A DNA stretch of 64,000 nucleotides, taken from Mycobacterium sp. 1081908.1. GTDB taxonomy: Bacteria; Actinomycetota; Actinomycetes; Mycobacteriales; Mycobacteriaceae. Position 1 is the first letter of the stretch, and each line of letters starts with the position of its first letter. Location: contig NZ_LZLY01000104.1 in assembly GCF_001673535.1 (NCBI RefSeq), positions 62,001 to 126,000 of the forward strand, in the 5' to 3' direction. Shown here in pieces: positions 33,523 through 41,761 of this stretch. The translations under genes and the position numbers were made by a program. The notes below the pieces were generated by a model that saw nothing but the letters and a program-made list of their open reading frames with translations, was not told the DNA's origin and ran no database searches.

Positions 33523-33536
33523 ACAAATCTTAGGTT
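33523..33536 (+). promoter_or_regulatory. Promoter-like element shared with 35634
   Basis: ACAAATCTTAGGTT lies directly before ATG 33537 and is repeated with one mismatch at 35634-35647 before the paralogous LLM gene. TAGGTT fits a TANNNT -10. A near-leaderless start is possible, with GTG 33549 as the alternative start codon. Confidence 0.4.
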
Positions 33537-34520
33537 ATGGTGCTGTCAGTGTTCACGCTCAGGTTCGATATGCGCGCTCCCGGCTGGGCCGCGCCGGCCG
33601 CGGACCTCTACGCCGGGGCGATCGACATGTGCGCGTGGGCGGAGACCCGCGGCGCTGTGTTGGCGATTCTCTCCGAGCATCACGGGGCCGACGACGGTCA
33701 CCTGCCCGCCCCGCTGACGCTGGCCTCGGCGATCGCGGCCAGGACGCACACCCTGGCGATACTGCTGGCCGCGGTGCCCATCCCGCTGTGGGATCCGGTG
33801 CGGCTCGCCGAGGAGATGAGCGTCCTCGACCTGATCAGCCGGGGCCGGGTGTCCTACGCGTTCGGGGTCGGGCATCGACGCGAGGAATACGAGCACTTCG
33901 GCGTCGAGATGGCCATTCGCGGCCGGGCGGCGGACGAGATCCTCGCCGTGCTCGGCCCGCTGGTGCGCGGCGAGCCCGTCGAATACCGCGGGCGGACCGT
34001 GCGCGTCACGCCGGGGTGCGGGTCGCCCGGCGGCCCGACGATGCTGATCGCCGGCGGCAGCAAGGCCGCCGCCCGGCGCGCCGGCGCCCTGGGCCTCGGG
34101 TTCGTCTCCCAGACCGACCGGCCCGGACTGAAGGAGTTCTATGAAGAACAGTGCCGCGCCCACGGACACCAGCCCGGAATGATCCAGTTTCCCGACCGGG
34201 GCGCTCCCACAGCGGTTTTCGTCGCCGACGACACCGACGAGGCCTGGGGCGTCCTTGGGCCCCATCTGCTGCACGACGCGATGACGGCGGCGTCGTACCG
34301 GCCCCACGACGAGTCGGTGGCCAGCATCACCCGCGCCGACAGCGTGGCCGCGCTTCGCGCCGAGGACGGCCCCTACCGCATCTTCACACCCGCGGAGGCG
34401 ACCGGCTACGTGCGCGGCGGGCGACCCCTGCCGCTGCACCCGCTGTGCGGTGGCGTCCCACCGGAAGTGGCGTGGCCCTACCTCGAACGCGCCGTGGCCG
34501 CGGCGCGGGCGCACCAGTAA
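33537..34520 (+). CDS. LLM-class oxidoreductase, cluster copy 1
   Basis: A 327-aa luciferase-like monooxygenase-fold protein. The N-terminus is FTLRFDMRAPGWAAPAADLY, with the SEHHG motif, then PLWDPVRLAEEMSVLDLISRGRVSYAFGVGHRREEYEHFGVEM, the family core. Cofactor F420 or FMN is expected; SEHH suggests the flavin-monooxygenase side of the superfamily. The paralogue at 35663 is similar from the first residues. ATG 33537 or GTG 33549 could start it; the latter matches the paralogue's start. It is followed by a reductase 11 bp downstream, so they form an operon. Confidence 0.85.
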   Translation: MVLSVFTLRFDMRAPGWAAPAADLYAGAIDMCAWAETRGAVLAILSEHHGADDGHLPAPLTLASAIAARTHTLAILLAAVPIPLWDPVRLAEEMSVLDLISRGRVSYAFGVGHRREEYEHFGVEMAIRGRAADEILAVLGPLVRGEPVEYRGRTVRVTPGCGSPGGPTMLIAGGSKAAARRAGALGLGFVSQTDRPGLKEFYEEQCRAHGHQPGMIQFPDRGAPTAVFVADDTDEAWGVLGPHLLHDAMTAASYRPHDESVASITRADSVAALRAEDGPYRIFTPAEATGYVRGGRPLPLHPLCGGVPPEVAWPYLERAVAAARAHQ

Positions 34521-34531
34521 GGAGAGTGCTC

Positions 34532-35593
34532 ATGCGCATCGTCGTGTGGTCCACCGGGGGAGTCGGCAAGATCGCGGTCGACGCGATCAACCGCCGACCG
34601 GACCTGGAACTCATTGGTGTATGGGTGCATTCGCCCGACAAGGTCGGCAGGGATGCCGGCGAGCTGGCCGGCGTCGGGCCGCTGGGGGTGACGGCCTCCG
34701 ACGATGCCGACGCGTTGATCGCCCTGGCACCCCACGCCGTGGTCTACGCCGCGAGCGGTCCCGAACGCGACGGCGCCGCGGTGCCCGACTACCTACGCCT
34801 CCTGGAGGCGGGCATCAACGTCGTGTCGACGTCGTCGACGAGCCTGGTGTACCCGCCGTCGTACTTCGCCCCGGACTGGCGCGACCAGCTCGAGGCCGCG
34901 GCCAAGTCCGGCGGTGCTTCGCTGTACGTCTCGGGCATCTTTCCGGGTTTCGCCTCCGATCAGCTGGCGTTGCTGATGACGACGCAGTCGAAGAGCATCC
35001 GCACCATCACCGCGAGCGAGGTCGCGCTGAACGACCACTACCCGGTGGCCGACGTGATGATGGAAGGCTTGGGCTTCGGCCGCCCACTGGATTTCGAGCC
35101 CATGCTCAAGACACCCGGCTTCATCGAAATGGCTTGGAAGGCACCGATATGCCTGATCGCCGGCGGCCTCGGTGTCGAGGTGGACGAGGTGCGGGGTTCG
35201 TTCGAGCGGGAACTCACCGATCGCGACATCGAGGTGGCGTTCGGCACCGTCAAGGCGGGCACCTGCGGCGCGGTGCGCACCCGGGCCGCGGGGGTGGTGC
35301 GCGGCCGCGAGGCCATCGTGATCGAGCACGTCATCCGGATGGCCCGCGACGTCGCCCCGGACTGGCCCGCTTCGGATTGCGACGCGACCTACCGGGTCGA
35401 CATCGAGGGCGACCCGGATGTCCACTGCGTGTTGACCCTCGGCGCGGCGGAGGGCCACGGCGCGGGTCGTGCGGCCATGACCGCCACGGCCATGCGGGTG
35501 GTCAACGCGATCCCGTACGTAGTGGACGCGCCGCCGGGGCTGATCAGCTCGTTGGACATCCCGACGACTTTGCCGCGGCACGTCTTTGACTAG
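34532..35593 (+). CDS. DapB-like NAD(P)H-dependent reductase/amine dehydrogenase, copy 2
   Basis: A 353-aa paralogue of the reductase at 32310: IVVWSTGGVGKIAVDAINRR, IGVWVHSPDKVGRDAGEL, VYAASGPERDGAAVPDYLRLLEAGINVVSTSST. GFGRPLDFEPM and GREAIVIEHVIRMARDVAPDWP are also shared with copy 1. AAGGAGAG is placed well for ATG 34532. The conserved Rossmann glycine pattern (TGGVGK) is intact. It is probably co-transcribed with the LLM gene before it and functions in the same oxidation pathway. Confidence 0.85.
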   Translation: MRIVVWSTGGVGKIAVDAINRRPDLELIGVWVHSPDKVGRDAGELAGVGPLGVTASDDADALIALAPHAVVYAASGPERDGAAVPDYLRLLEAGINVVSTSSTSLVYPPSYFAPDWRDQLEAAAKSGGASLYVSGIFPGFASDQLALLMTTQSKSIRTITASEVALNDHYPVADVMMEGLGFGRPLDFEPMLKTPGFIEMAWKAPICLIAGGLGVEVDEVRGSFERELTDRDIEVAFGTVKAGTCGAVRTRAAGVVRGREAIVIEHVIRMARDVAPDWPASDCDATYRVDIEGDPDVHCVLTLGAAEGHGAGRAAMTATAMRVVNAIPYVVDAPPGLISSLDIPTTLPRHVFD

Positions 35594-35618
35594 GCGTTGA
35601 CGCAGCTCTCGGCAGGCA

Positions 35619-35647
35619 CGTACCGTACGCGATACAAATATTAGGTT
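35619..35647 (+). promoter_or_regulatory. Palindrome plus shared promoter-like element before LLM copy 2
   Basis: CGTACCGTACG (35619-35629) is a perfect odd palindrome, followed by ACAAATATTAGGTT (35634-35647), the element also seen before LLM copy 1. An AGGAG ribosome site follows before GTG 35663. This suggests that copy 2 keeps its own promoter even though the gene before it ends nearby. Confidence 0.4.
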
Positions 35648-35662
35648 GTCTAGGAGTTGCTT

Positions 35663-36655
35663 GTGTTCACACTGCGCTTCGACATGCGTGCCCCGTCGTG
35701 GGGGGCGCCGCCAGCAGCGCTGTACGGCGCCGTGCCCGAGATGTGCGCGTGGGCCGAGGATCATGGCGGTCTTGCCGCCGTGCTGTGTGAGCACCACGGG
35801 TCCGAGGACGGCTACCTGCCGTCGCCGATGATCCTGGCGCCGGCCATTGCGGCGCGCACACAACGGCTGGCGATGAACCTGATCCTGATTCTGCCGTTCT
35901 ACGATCCGGTCCGGCTGGCCGAGGACATGGCGGTCCTCGACATCGTCAGCGGCGGGCGGGCGACCTACACCCTGGCGCTTGGATACCGGCCCGAGGAGTT
36001 CGAGCACTTCGGCTTGGACATCAGGAAGCGCGGGCGGCTCGCCGACGAAAAGCTCGGGCTGTTGCGCCGGTTGCTCGCCGGGGAATCCGTTGACGACAAC
36101 GGGCGTCGCATCACGGTGACACCCACGCCGCTGAGTGTGGGCGGCCCGTCGATGATGTGGGGAGGTGGAACGCTGGCGGCGGCGCGCCGCGCCGGCAGGT
36201 ACGGGCTGGGCATGCTCGGCAACGCCAACGAACCCGGCATCCAGGAGGCCTACGAGCAGGCCTGCCGCGAACACGGCCACACGCCCGGGCCGACGATGTT
36301 TCCCGGCCGCGACACCCCCTCGGTCGTTTTCGTCGCCGACGACGTGGACCGGGCGTGGAAAGAGCTCGGCGAGCACCTGTTGCACGACGTGCGAACCTAT
36401 GCCGCGTGGAATCCCGGGGACGAGACGACGGCCGGCTTCTCGCACGTCCAGACCGTCGACGAACTGCGCGACAAGCAGGGATCGCACGTCATTATCTCTG
36501 TGCCGGAAGCGATTTCGCGAGTCCGGGCCGGGCAGATACTCAACCTTTCGCCGCTGTGCGGCGGGCTGCCGCCCGAAGTCGCGTGGCCCTATCTCAAGCG
36601 CGTGGGGGAGGTCGTCCTGCCGGAGGCGCTGTCGGAGACAAAGGCGCCGCTATGA
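35663..36655 (+). CDS. LLM-class oxidoreductase, cluster copy 2
   Basis: A 330-aa paralogue of the enzyme at 33537: FTLRFDMRAPSWGAPPAALY, CEHHGSEDGYLP, PFYDPVRLAEDMAVLDIVSGGRATYTLALGYRPEEFEHFG. GTG 35663 is chosen because CTAGGAG lies 6 bp before it and the homology to copy 1 begins there. The C-terminus (LCGGLPPEVAWPYLKR) is also shared. Its stop overlaps the ATG of a P450 (ATGA, 36652-36655), so oxidation by the LLM enzyme and the P450 is probably sequential on one substrate. Confidence 0.86.
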   Translation: MFTLRFDMRAPSWGAPPAALYGAVPEMCAWAEDHGGLAAVLCEHHGSEDGYLPSPMILAPAIAARTQRLAMNLILILPFYDPVRLAEDMAVLDIVSGGRATYTLALGYRPEEFEHFGLDIRKRGRLADEKLGLLRRLLAGESVDDNGRRITVTPTPLSVGGPSMMWGGGTLAAARRAGRYGLGMLGNANEPGIQEAYEQACREHGHTPGPTMFPGRDTPSVVFVADDVDRAWKELGEHLLHDVRTYAAWNPGDETTAGFSHVQTVDELRDKQGSHVIISVPEAISRVRAGQILNLSPLCGGLPPEVAWPYLKRVGEVVLPEALSETKAPL

Positions 36656-37848
36656 CCGGAGCGGGCACCGCCGAGGTCTACTACGACCCCTTCGATTTCG
36701 ACATCGATGACGATCCGTACCCGATCTGGAAGAGGCTGCGCGACGAGGCGCCGCTGTACCACAACGACAAGTACGGCTTCTACGCGCTGAGCCGCTACGA
36801 GGACGTCTCCCGCGAGCTGATGAACTTCGACACCTACCGGTCGGGCCGCGGCACCACGATCGAGATCATCAAGAGCGGCCTGGCGGTTCCGCCCGGAATC
36901 ATCCTCTTCGAGGATCCACCGATTCACGATCTGCATCGCCGTTTGCTCTCAAAGGTTTTCACGCCCCGCCGGATGGAGTCGATCGAACCGCTGACCCGTG
37001 CGTTCTGCGCACGCGCGCTCGACCCGCTGGTGGGGACGGGCCGGTTCGACTTCATCGAGAACCTCGGCGCGATGGTCCCGATGCGCACGATCGGCTACCT
37101 GCTGGGCATCCCCGAAGACAGTCAGGAAGCGATCCGCGACAAGGGCGGCCGCCAGCTCACCCTGAAAGACGCCACGTTCCGGCCCGCCACGAAAGAATTC
37201 TTCGAGCGAAGTTACGAGATGTTCGCCGACTACATCGATTGGCGGGTCGACCACCCGTCGGACGACCTGATGACCCAGCTGCTCAACGCCCAGGTCGAGG
37301 ACGACGGCGGGGCCCGGCGGCTGACGCGGGTCGAGGTGTTGCAGTACACCAGCATGATCGCCGGCGCGGGCAACGAGACCACGACGCGGCTGATCGGATT
37401 CCTGGGCCAACTCCTCGCCGAGCACCCCGACCAGCGGCGGCAAATCGTCGCCGACCCATCGCTAATCCCCATGGCCATCGAGGAGACCCTGCGCTACGAA
37501 GCGCCCTCGCCGGTGCAGGCGCGTTACGTCGCCCGCGACGTCGAATGCCACGGCACGACGGTTGCCGAGGGCTCGATCATGTTGCTGCTCAACGGATCCG
37601 CCAACCGGGACGAACGCAGGTACCCGGACGCCGACAAATTCGACATCCATCGCGGCGACACCCACCTCAGCTTCGGCCACGGGCTGCACTTCTGCATGGG
37701 ATCGGCCTTGGCGCGGATGCAGGCGCGGGTCGCGCTCGAGGAGGTCATCAAGCGCTGGCCGGATTGGGAAGTCGACTACGCCAACGCCGGCAAGGCCCAC
37801 ACGACCAGCGTGCGGGGATGGGCGAAGCTGCCGGTGTTCACCGGCTAG
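36652..37848 (+). CDS. Cytochrome P450, copy 1
   Basis: A 398-aa soluble bacterial P450. The I-helix oxygen-activating motif is AGAGNETTTR, the K-helix ExxR is EETLRYE, and the heme loop is FGHGLHFCMG with the proximal Cys at residue 348. It needs ferredoxin partners not encoded here. The paralogue at 39463 is closely similar, with the shared end WPDWEVDYANA and SVRGWA. The N-terminal YYDPFDFDIDDDPYPIWKRLRDEAPLYHN fits the CYP families used by mycobacteria for terpenoid or fatty-acyl hydroxylation; no specific family number is assigned. Confidence 0.93.
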   Translation: MTGAGTAEVYYDPFDFDIDDDPYPIWKRLRDEAPLYHNDKYGFYALSRYEDVSRELMNFDTYRSGRGTTIEIIKSGLAVPPGIILFEDPPIHDLHRRLLSKVFTPRRMESIEPLTRAFCARALDPLVGTGRFDFIENLGAMVPMRTIGYLLGIPEDSQEAIRDKGGRQLTLKDATFRPATKEFFERSYEMFADYIDWRVDHPSDDLMTQLLNAQVEDDGGARRLTRVEVLQYTSMIAGAGNETTTRLIGFLGQLLAEHPDQRRQIVADPSLIPMAIEETLRYEAPSPVQARYVARDVECHGTTVAEGSIMLLLNGSANRDERRYPDADKFDIHRGDTHLSFGHGLHFCMGSALARMQARVALEEVIKRWPDWEVDYANAGKAHTTSVRGWAKLPVFTG

Positions 37849-37855
37849 GTCGCGG

Positions 37856-38641
37856 CTACTTGGGTTGGTTCGGCACGCCCGGGAACAACTCGCCCGTCGG
37901 CCCCGCGGTCACCCAGCCGCCCAGCTTCGTCGCGAGGTGCGGCGCGAAAACCGCGCCATAGAGCAGGTTTCCGATGACGACGACGGCGGCTATCGACAGC
38001 GCCGACGATTGCAGACGGGTCTTTGTCCTGTTATCGGCCCACATCTCGATGACGTTGCGTCCCTGCGCGTCGGTCCGTCCGAGCAGGTACGTGAAGACCA
38101 TCATCTGGATGCCCATCGCGACGGAGTCGTAAAGCGGGTACTGGTGAATGGTCCCTTCGCGTATCGCAAGCCCGGGGATCACGAGGCCGTAGTAGAAGAC
38201 GCCCAATTTGGCGCCGAGGAACCCGTTGAACAGCAGCGCCCAGCAGAAGCCGACGACGAGCCCGACCACGAGAAGGGTGGGTGGCCTGCGCCACTGAAAC
38301 TTTGCGCTCAGCCATCGCCCCAGCCCCGCGCCGACGATCGCGGGCAGCACGAAGTACGACATGTAGCCGATGGGCACGGACGACGGAAGGCCGCCCCATG
38401 TCATGTTCAACGGCCACCACGACGGCATCCGGGGCAGGGCGGGCGGGAACTGGGCGTACATCGCCCAGTCGTACGGTGCCTCGATCCAGGAGAACGAGAT
38501 CGCCGAGACGCACAGCAGCAGGAGGGGGTGGGTGCGCCGCCGGCGGATGCTCAGGTAGACACCGACGACGAAAAACGCGATGCCCGTGACGTAGGCAAAG
38601 CCCATTGAGGCCTTCAGCAAGGGCGTCATCCCGGCGCTCAT
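37856..38641 (-). CDS. AveC-like spirocyclase-family membrane protein
   Basis: A 261-aa integral membrane protein with six or so helices (FAYVTGIAFFVVGVYLSI, PLLLLCVSAISFSW, YFVLPAIVGAGLG, TLLVVGLVVGFCWALLFNG). SWIEAPYDWAMYAQFPP and WWPLNMTWGGLPSSVPIGYMSYF are typical of the mycobacterial group annotated as AveC spirocyclase-like. AveC in Streptomyces forms the spiroketal of avermectin; the mycobacterial members have no known reaction. ATG 38641 overlaps the end of a 38-aa ORF upstream. It lies between two P450 genes, which suggests action on the same oxidised substrate. Confidence 0.75.
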   Translation of the reverse strand: MSAGMTPLLKASMGFAYVTGIAFFVVGVYLSIRRRRTHPLLLLCVSAISFSWIEAPYDWAMYAQFPPALPRMPSWWPLNMTWGGLPSSVPIGYMSYFVLPAIVGAGLGRWLSAKFQWRRPPTLLVVGLVVGFCWALLFNGFLGAKLGVFYYGLVIPGLAIREGTIHQYPLYDSVAMGIQMMVFTYLLGRTDAQGRNVIEMWADNRTKTRLQSSALSIAAVVVIGNLLYGAVFAPHLATKLGGWVTAGPTGELFPGVPNQPK

Positions 38642-38754
38642 CGATCGCCGTCGCGTCCGGGGGAGCGGCGCGCTTCGGGGTCGAAGCGCAGCACCAGGCC
38701 GAAGATCAGGACGATCAACCCGAACAGCGTGCCGAGCATGATGACTGCGCCCAC
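38638..38754 (-). CDS. 38-aa single-span membrane peptide coupled to AveC-like gene
   Basis: A short ORF from GTG 38754 with GGAAGGGG 6 bp upstream, encoding one membrane helix (VGAVIMLGTLFGLIVLIFGL) and a charged C-terminal tail (RFDPEARRSPGRDGDR). Its stop overlaps the ATG of the AveC-like gene (ATGA, 38638-38641), which supports real translation. It may be a small subunit or a leader that couples translation. It is the first gene of the minus-strand transcript that faces the TetR gene. Confidence 0.6.
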   Translation of the reverse strand: MGAVIMLGTLFGLIVLIFGLVLRFDPEARRSPGRDGDR

Positions 38755-38788
38755 GTCCGCGCCCCTTCCGGTAACGGGTTCGAACCTC

Positions 38789-38808
38789 AAGATAGTGCAT
38801 GCTATCTT
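38789..38808. promoter_or_regulatory. TetR operator overlapping a leaderless -10
   Basis: AAGATAGTGCATGCTATCTT has 7-bp inverted arms around a 6-bp centre. Its right arm contains TATCTT (38803-38808), a TANNNT -10 that lies 7 bp before GTG 38816, so the TetR mRNA should be leaderless. Autorepression and control of the divergent AveC-like pair are inferred. A related site is at 33498. Confidence 0.65.
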
Positions 38809-38815
38809 AAAAGTC

Positions 38816-39454
38816 GTGCCCCAGCGACCCGCAGTCACCGCGGCGACGCGCCGCCCCCGCGGCGCGCCGCGCAAACTGCTGCTCGACGCCGCCCGAGACC
38901 TCTTCGCGCGCCAGGACTACCGCGGCACCACCACGCGCGAAATCGCCCAGGCCGCAGGCGTAACCGAACATCTGCTGTTTCGGCACTTCGGCTCGAAGGC
39001 GGCGCTGTTCCGCGAGGCCCTCGTCTCGCCCTTCACCAGCTTCGTCGACGAATTCGGCCGCACGTGGCAGTCCGTCGTGCCCGAGGAGACCAAGGAGGAG
39101 GAGCTGGCGGGCCATTTCGTCGGGCAGCTCTACGACGTGTTCGTGGAACACCAGGGTCTGCTTTTGACCCTGATGGCATCGGAGGCGCTCAGCGACGAGG
39201 AAAAGGCCGACGCCGGCATCGACGACGTCCGGCGGGCCATCACCGTGCTCGGCCAGATCAGCGCCGAGGGCATGCACCTGCGCGGGTTGCGGTCGGATCA
39301 CCCCGACCTGCCGGCGCATTCGACGGTGGCGATGATCGCCGGCATGGCCGCGCTGCGTTCGACCTATTTCGGAAGCAAGCAGCCGCCGAGGGAAGTGATC
39401 GTCGAGGAGCTCGTCCAGGCGATCCTGCACGGCTTCCTGCACCGAAACGATTGA
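38816..39454 (+). CDS. TetR-family repressor of the P450/LLM/AveC cluster
   Basis: A 212-aa regulator. The N-terminal HTH is RKLLLDAARDLFARQDYRGT then TREIAQAAGVTEHLLFRHFGSKAALFREAL, the standard TetR pattern. The rest is an all-helical ligand domain. GTG 38816 is supported by a -10 placed 7 bp upstream and by the start of homology soon after. The second gene of the transcript is P450 copy 2, 8 bp after its stop. Its ligand is probably a cluster substrate or product. Confidence 0.88.
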   Translation: MPQRPAVTAATRRPRGAPRKLLLDAARDLFARQDYRGTTTREIAQAAGVTEHLLFRHFGSKAALFREALVSPFTSFVDEFGRTWQSVVPEETKEEELAGHFVGQLYDVFVEHQGLLLTLMASEALSDEEKADAGIDDVRRAITVLGQISAEGMHLRGLRSDHPDLPAHSTVAMIAGMAALRSTYFGSKQPPREVIVEELVQAILHGFLHRND

Positions 39455-39462
39455 GAGGCCAG

Positions 39463-40662
39463 ATGTTACGTTCAGCCGAGCTGTACTACGACCCATACGA
39501 CGTCGCCATCGACGACGACCCGTACCCGGTGTGGAAGCGCATGCGCGAAGAGGCGCCGTTGTATTACAACGAGAAGTACAACTTCTACGCGCTGAGCCGG
39601 TACGAGGACGTGGCACGCGAGCTGCCGAACTGGGAGACCTATCGATCCGGCCGGGGGACAACTGCCGACATCCTGTTCAACAACATCGAAGTGCCGCCGG
39701 GCATCCTGCTGTTCGAGGATCCGCCGCTGCACGACCTGCATCGCCGCCTGCTGTCCCGGGTGTTCACGCCGCGCCGCATGCTGGCCGTCGAGTCCATGGT
39801 GCGCGGATTCTGTGTCCGCGAACTCGACCCGCTGATCGGCGCCGGCGGTTTCGACTTCATCGCGGACCTCGGGGCGATGATGCCGATGCGGACCATCGGC
39901 TATCTGCTGGGCATCCCCGAGCAGGACCAGGCGAACATCCGAGATCGCAACGGCGCCTTCATCGAAATGGCCGAGGGGCGCAAGCCCGGTGAGGTCAACC
40001 CGAATCTGTTCGCGGACACCATCGCGATGTTCGCCGAGTACATCGAATGGCGCGCCGGGCATCCATCCGACGACCTGATGACCGACCTGCTGCGCGCGGA
40101 GATCGACGAGCCCGACGGCACGCGGCGCCCCCTGTCGCGGACGGAGGTGCTGGCCTACACGGCCATGATCGCCGGCGCCGGCAACGAAACCACGGCTCGA
40201 TTAATCGGTTTCATGGGTCAGCTGCTGTCGGATCACCCGGACCAGCGGTGCGAACTCGCGGCCGATCCGTCGCTGATCCCCGGCGCGGTCGAGGAAACGC
40301 TGCGCTACGAGCCGCCGTCGCCGGTGCAGGCGCGCTACGTTGCCCGCGATGCCGAGCACTACGGCCGCGCGGTGCCGGAGGGGTCGTTCATGTTGCTGCT
40401 CAACGGTTCCGCCAACCGCGACGAACGCCATTTCCCCGATCCGGACCGCTTCGACATCCACCGCCAGGGCGGGCACCTCAGCTTCGGGCAGGGCCTGCAC
40501 TTCTGCCTCGGCTCGGCGCTGGCCCGGATGGAGGCCCGGGTGGCCTTCGAGGAGGTCCTCAAACGCTGGCCCGACTGGGAGGTCGACTACGCCAACGCCG
40601 AACGCGCCCACACCGCCAGCGTGCGCGGGTGGGCGCGCCTGCCCGTCGTCACCGAGGGGTAG
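39463..40662 (+). CDS. Cytochrome P450, copy 2
   Basis: A 399-aa P450 closely related to copy 1. The I-helix is AGAGNETTARL, the K-helix ExxR is EETLRYE, and the heme loop is FGQGLHFCLG with Cys at residue 348. GAGAGG lies upstream of ATG 39463. LYYDPYDVAIDDDPYPVWKRMREEAPLYYN and the C-terminal VDYANAERAHTASVRGWARLP keep the copy 1 pattern. It is co-transcribed with the TetR gene and so probably autoregulated with it. A duplicated P450 with diverged active-site loops may act at a second position on the substrate. Confidence 0.93.
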   Translation: MLRSAELYYDPYDVAIDDDPYPVWKRMREEAPLYYNEKYNFYALSRYEDVARELPNWETYRSGRGTTADILFNNIEVPPGILLFEDPPLHDLHRRLLSRVFTPRRMLAVESMVRGFCVRELDPLIGAGGFDFIADLGAMMPMRTIGYLLGIPEQDQANIRDRNGAFIEMAEGRKPGEVNPNLFADTIAMFAEYIEWRAGHPSDDLMTDLLRAEIDEPDGTRRPLSRTEVLAYTAMIAGAGNETTARLIGFMGQLLSDHPDQRCELAADPSLIPGAVEETLRYEPPSPVQARYVARDAEHYGRAVPEGSFMLLLNGSANRDERHFPDPDRFDIHRQGGHLSFGQGLHFCLGSALARMEARVAFEEVLKRWPDWEVDYANAERAHTASVRGWARLPVVTEG

Positions 40663-40666
40663 CGCT

Positions 40667-40713
40667 CGAGCGCCGCGCTAGCGTCACGCTCGAGCCCGAG
40701 CGCCACGCTAGCG
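40667..40713. repeat. 17-bp direct repeat with internal dyads between convergent genes
   Basis: CGAGCGCCGCGCTAGCG (40667-40683) and CGAGCGCCACGCTAGCG (40697-40713) differ at one base. The region between contains AGCGT-C-ACGCT and CTCGAG dyads able to form hairpins. It lies between the stops of P450 copy 2 and the convergent alpha/beta hydrolase, so a bidirectional terminator role is likely. Confidence 0.5.
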
Positions 40714-40727
40714 CGGCTTTCGAGACT

Positions 40728-41753
40728 CTAGGAGGCGCTTTCGTCGACCAGCACGGCGCCGCCGGGCTGATTCCCGAGCGTCTGGAGCGGGATGTCGCCG
40801 CCCTGTGCGGTGAGGCGAACGATCTGGGCCAGCTGATCGGGGGCGTCGCACTGCAGGTAGTGGTCGGCGCTCGGCAGCACCCAGTAGCGGTTGCGGCCGG
40901 GCTTGCTCTTCAGGTACGTCTGCCAGACGTAGTTGGGAACCCGTAGGGGCGAGACGTTGTCGTGGATGCCCCACACCACGGTGGTGTCGACCGGGCTCTT
41001 GGAAAGCGCCTCCAGCCAACCGGTTTCACCCGCCGAGCGCTCGTTGAGGTATTGAATCGTGTCCGGCAGCACGCGGATCCCGTCGTTGTGGGCGAAACAC
41101 CTCGCCAGCGCGGCGATCTCCGGATCTCCCAGCGTCCGCCGGGGCATGAAGGTGCTGACGCCCAGGCCGGCCGCGAGCATCTCCGGCGTGGTCGCGGCCG
41201 CGGTGTCTCGCCCGGTCGCGGGGTCGAGCAAGGCAGTCTGGAACACGGTGAGGTTCGAGAGCGGCAGATAGATGTTGGCGTTCGTCATGATGAGGTCGAC
41301 GGGCACGGCGGGCGGGTCCTGGGCCGCCAGCATCTCCAGCGCGATCATGCCGACGCTACTGCCGCGATCGTGCGTGAGCATGCGGAATTCGGTCAGCTTC
41401 CACACCTGGGTGATCGCGTAGACGAGCAGGCGCGCGTCGTCGAACAGCGAATAGACGTGCGGCGCCGGCGGCTTCTCGGACAACCCGTAGCCGGGAAAGT
41501 CCAGCGTGAACATGTCGAAGTCGGAAGCCAGTTCGCCGGCCAGGGCGAAATAGTCGATGCTCGACGTCGGAAAGCCGTGCACCAGCACCAGCGCGGGCGC
41601 CCCGGGCGTGCCGCACCGGCGGCTGAACACCGTGAGTTCCTGCCCGTCGTTGGCCGCCGTCGTCGACCGCCACCGCAGCTCGGTCCCGCCTTTTTGCCAC
41701 TCCGCGAAGATGTCCAAGCTGCCAGCATCGCAGAGGTGGTCGCGGTTGGACAA
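40728..41753 (-). CDS. Alpha/beta hydrolase (dehalogenase/epoxide-hydrolase-like)
   Basis: A 341-aa alpha/beta hydrolase. The oxyanion motif is LVHGFPTSSIDYF, the nucleophile loop is MLTHDRGSSVG with Asp in place of Ser, as in haloalkane dehalogenases and epoxide hydrolases, and the His is in PSADHYLQCDAPDQL. It would hydrolyse an epoxide, halide or ester. The C-terminal 30 residues after the core are extra and Gly-rich. It is the last gene of the six-gene minus-strand operon that starts at 46421, 8 bp after the alcohol dehydrogenase. Confidence 0.82.
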   Translation of the reverse strand: MSNRDHLCDAGSLDIFAEWQKGGTELRWRSTTAANDGQELTVFSRRCGTPGAPALVLVHGFPTSSIDYFALAGELASDFDMFTLDFPGYGLSEKPPAPHVYSLFDDARLLVYAITQVWKLTEFRMLTHDRGSSVGMIALEMLAAQDPPAVPVDLIMTNANIYLPLSNLTVFQTALLDPATGRDTAAATTPEMLAAGLGVSTFMPRRTLGDPEIAALARCFAHNDGIRVLPDTIQYLNERSAGETGWLEALSKSPVDTTVVWGIHDNVSPLRVPNYVWQTYLKSKPGRNRYWVLPSADHYLQCDAPDQLAQIVRLTAQGGDIPLQTLGNQPGGAVLVDESAS

Positions 41754-41761
41754 CCGCCACG

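Noticed and set aside
40663..40727. Repeats as an integron-like attC site
   Set aside because: No integrase and no attC core. The repeats sit between convergent stops and are explained by terminator hairpins or a common mycobacterial intergenic motif.
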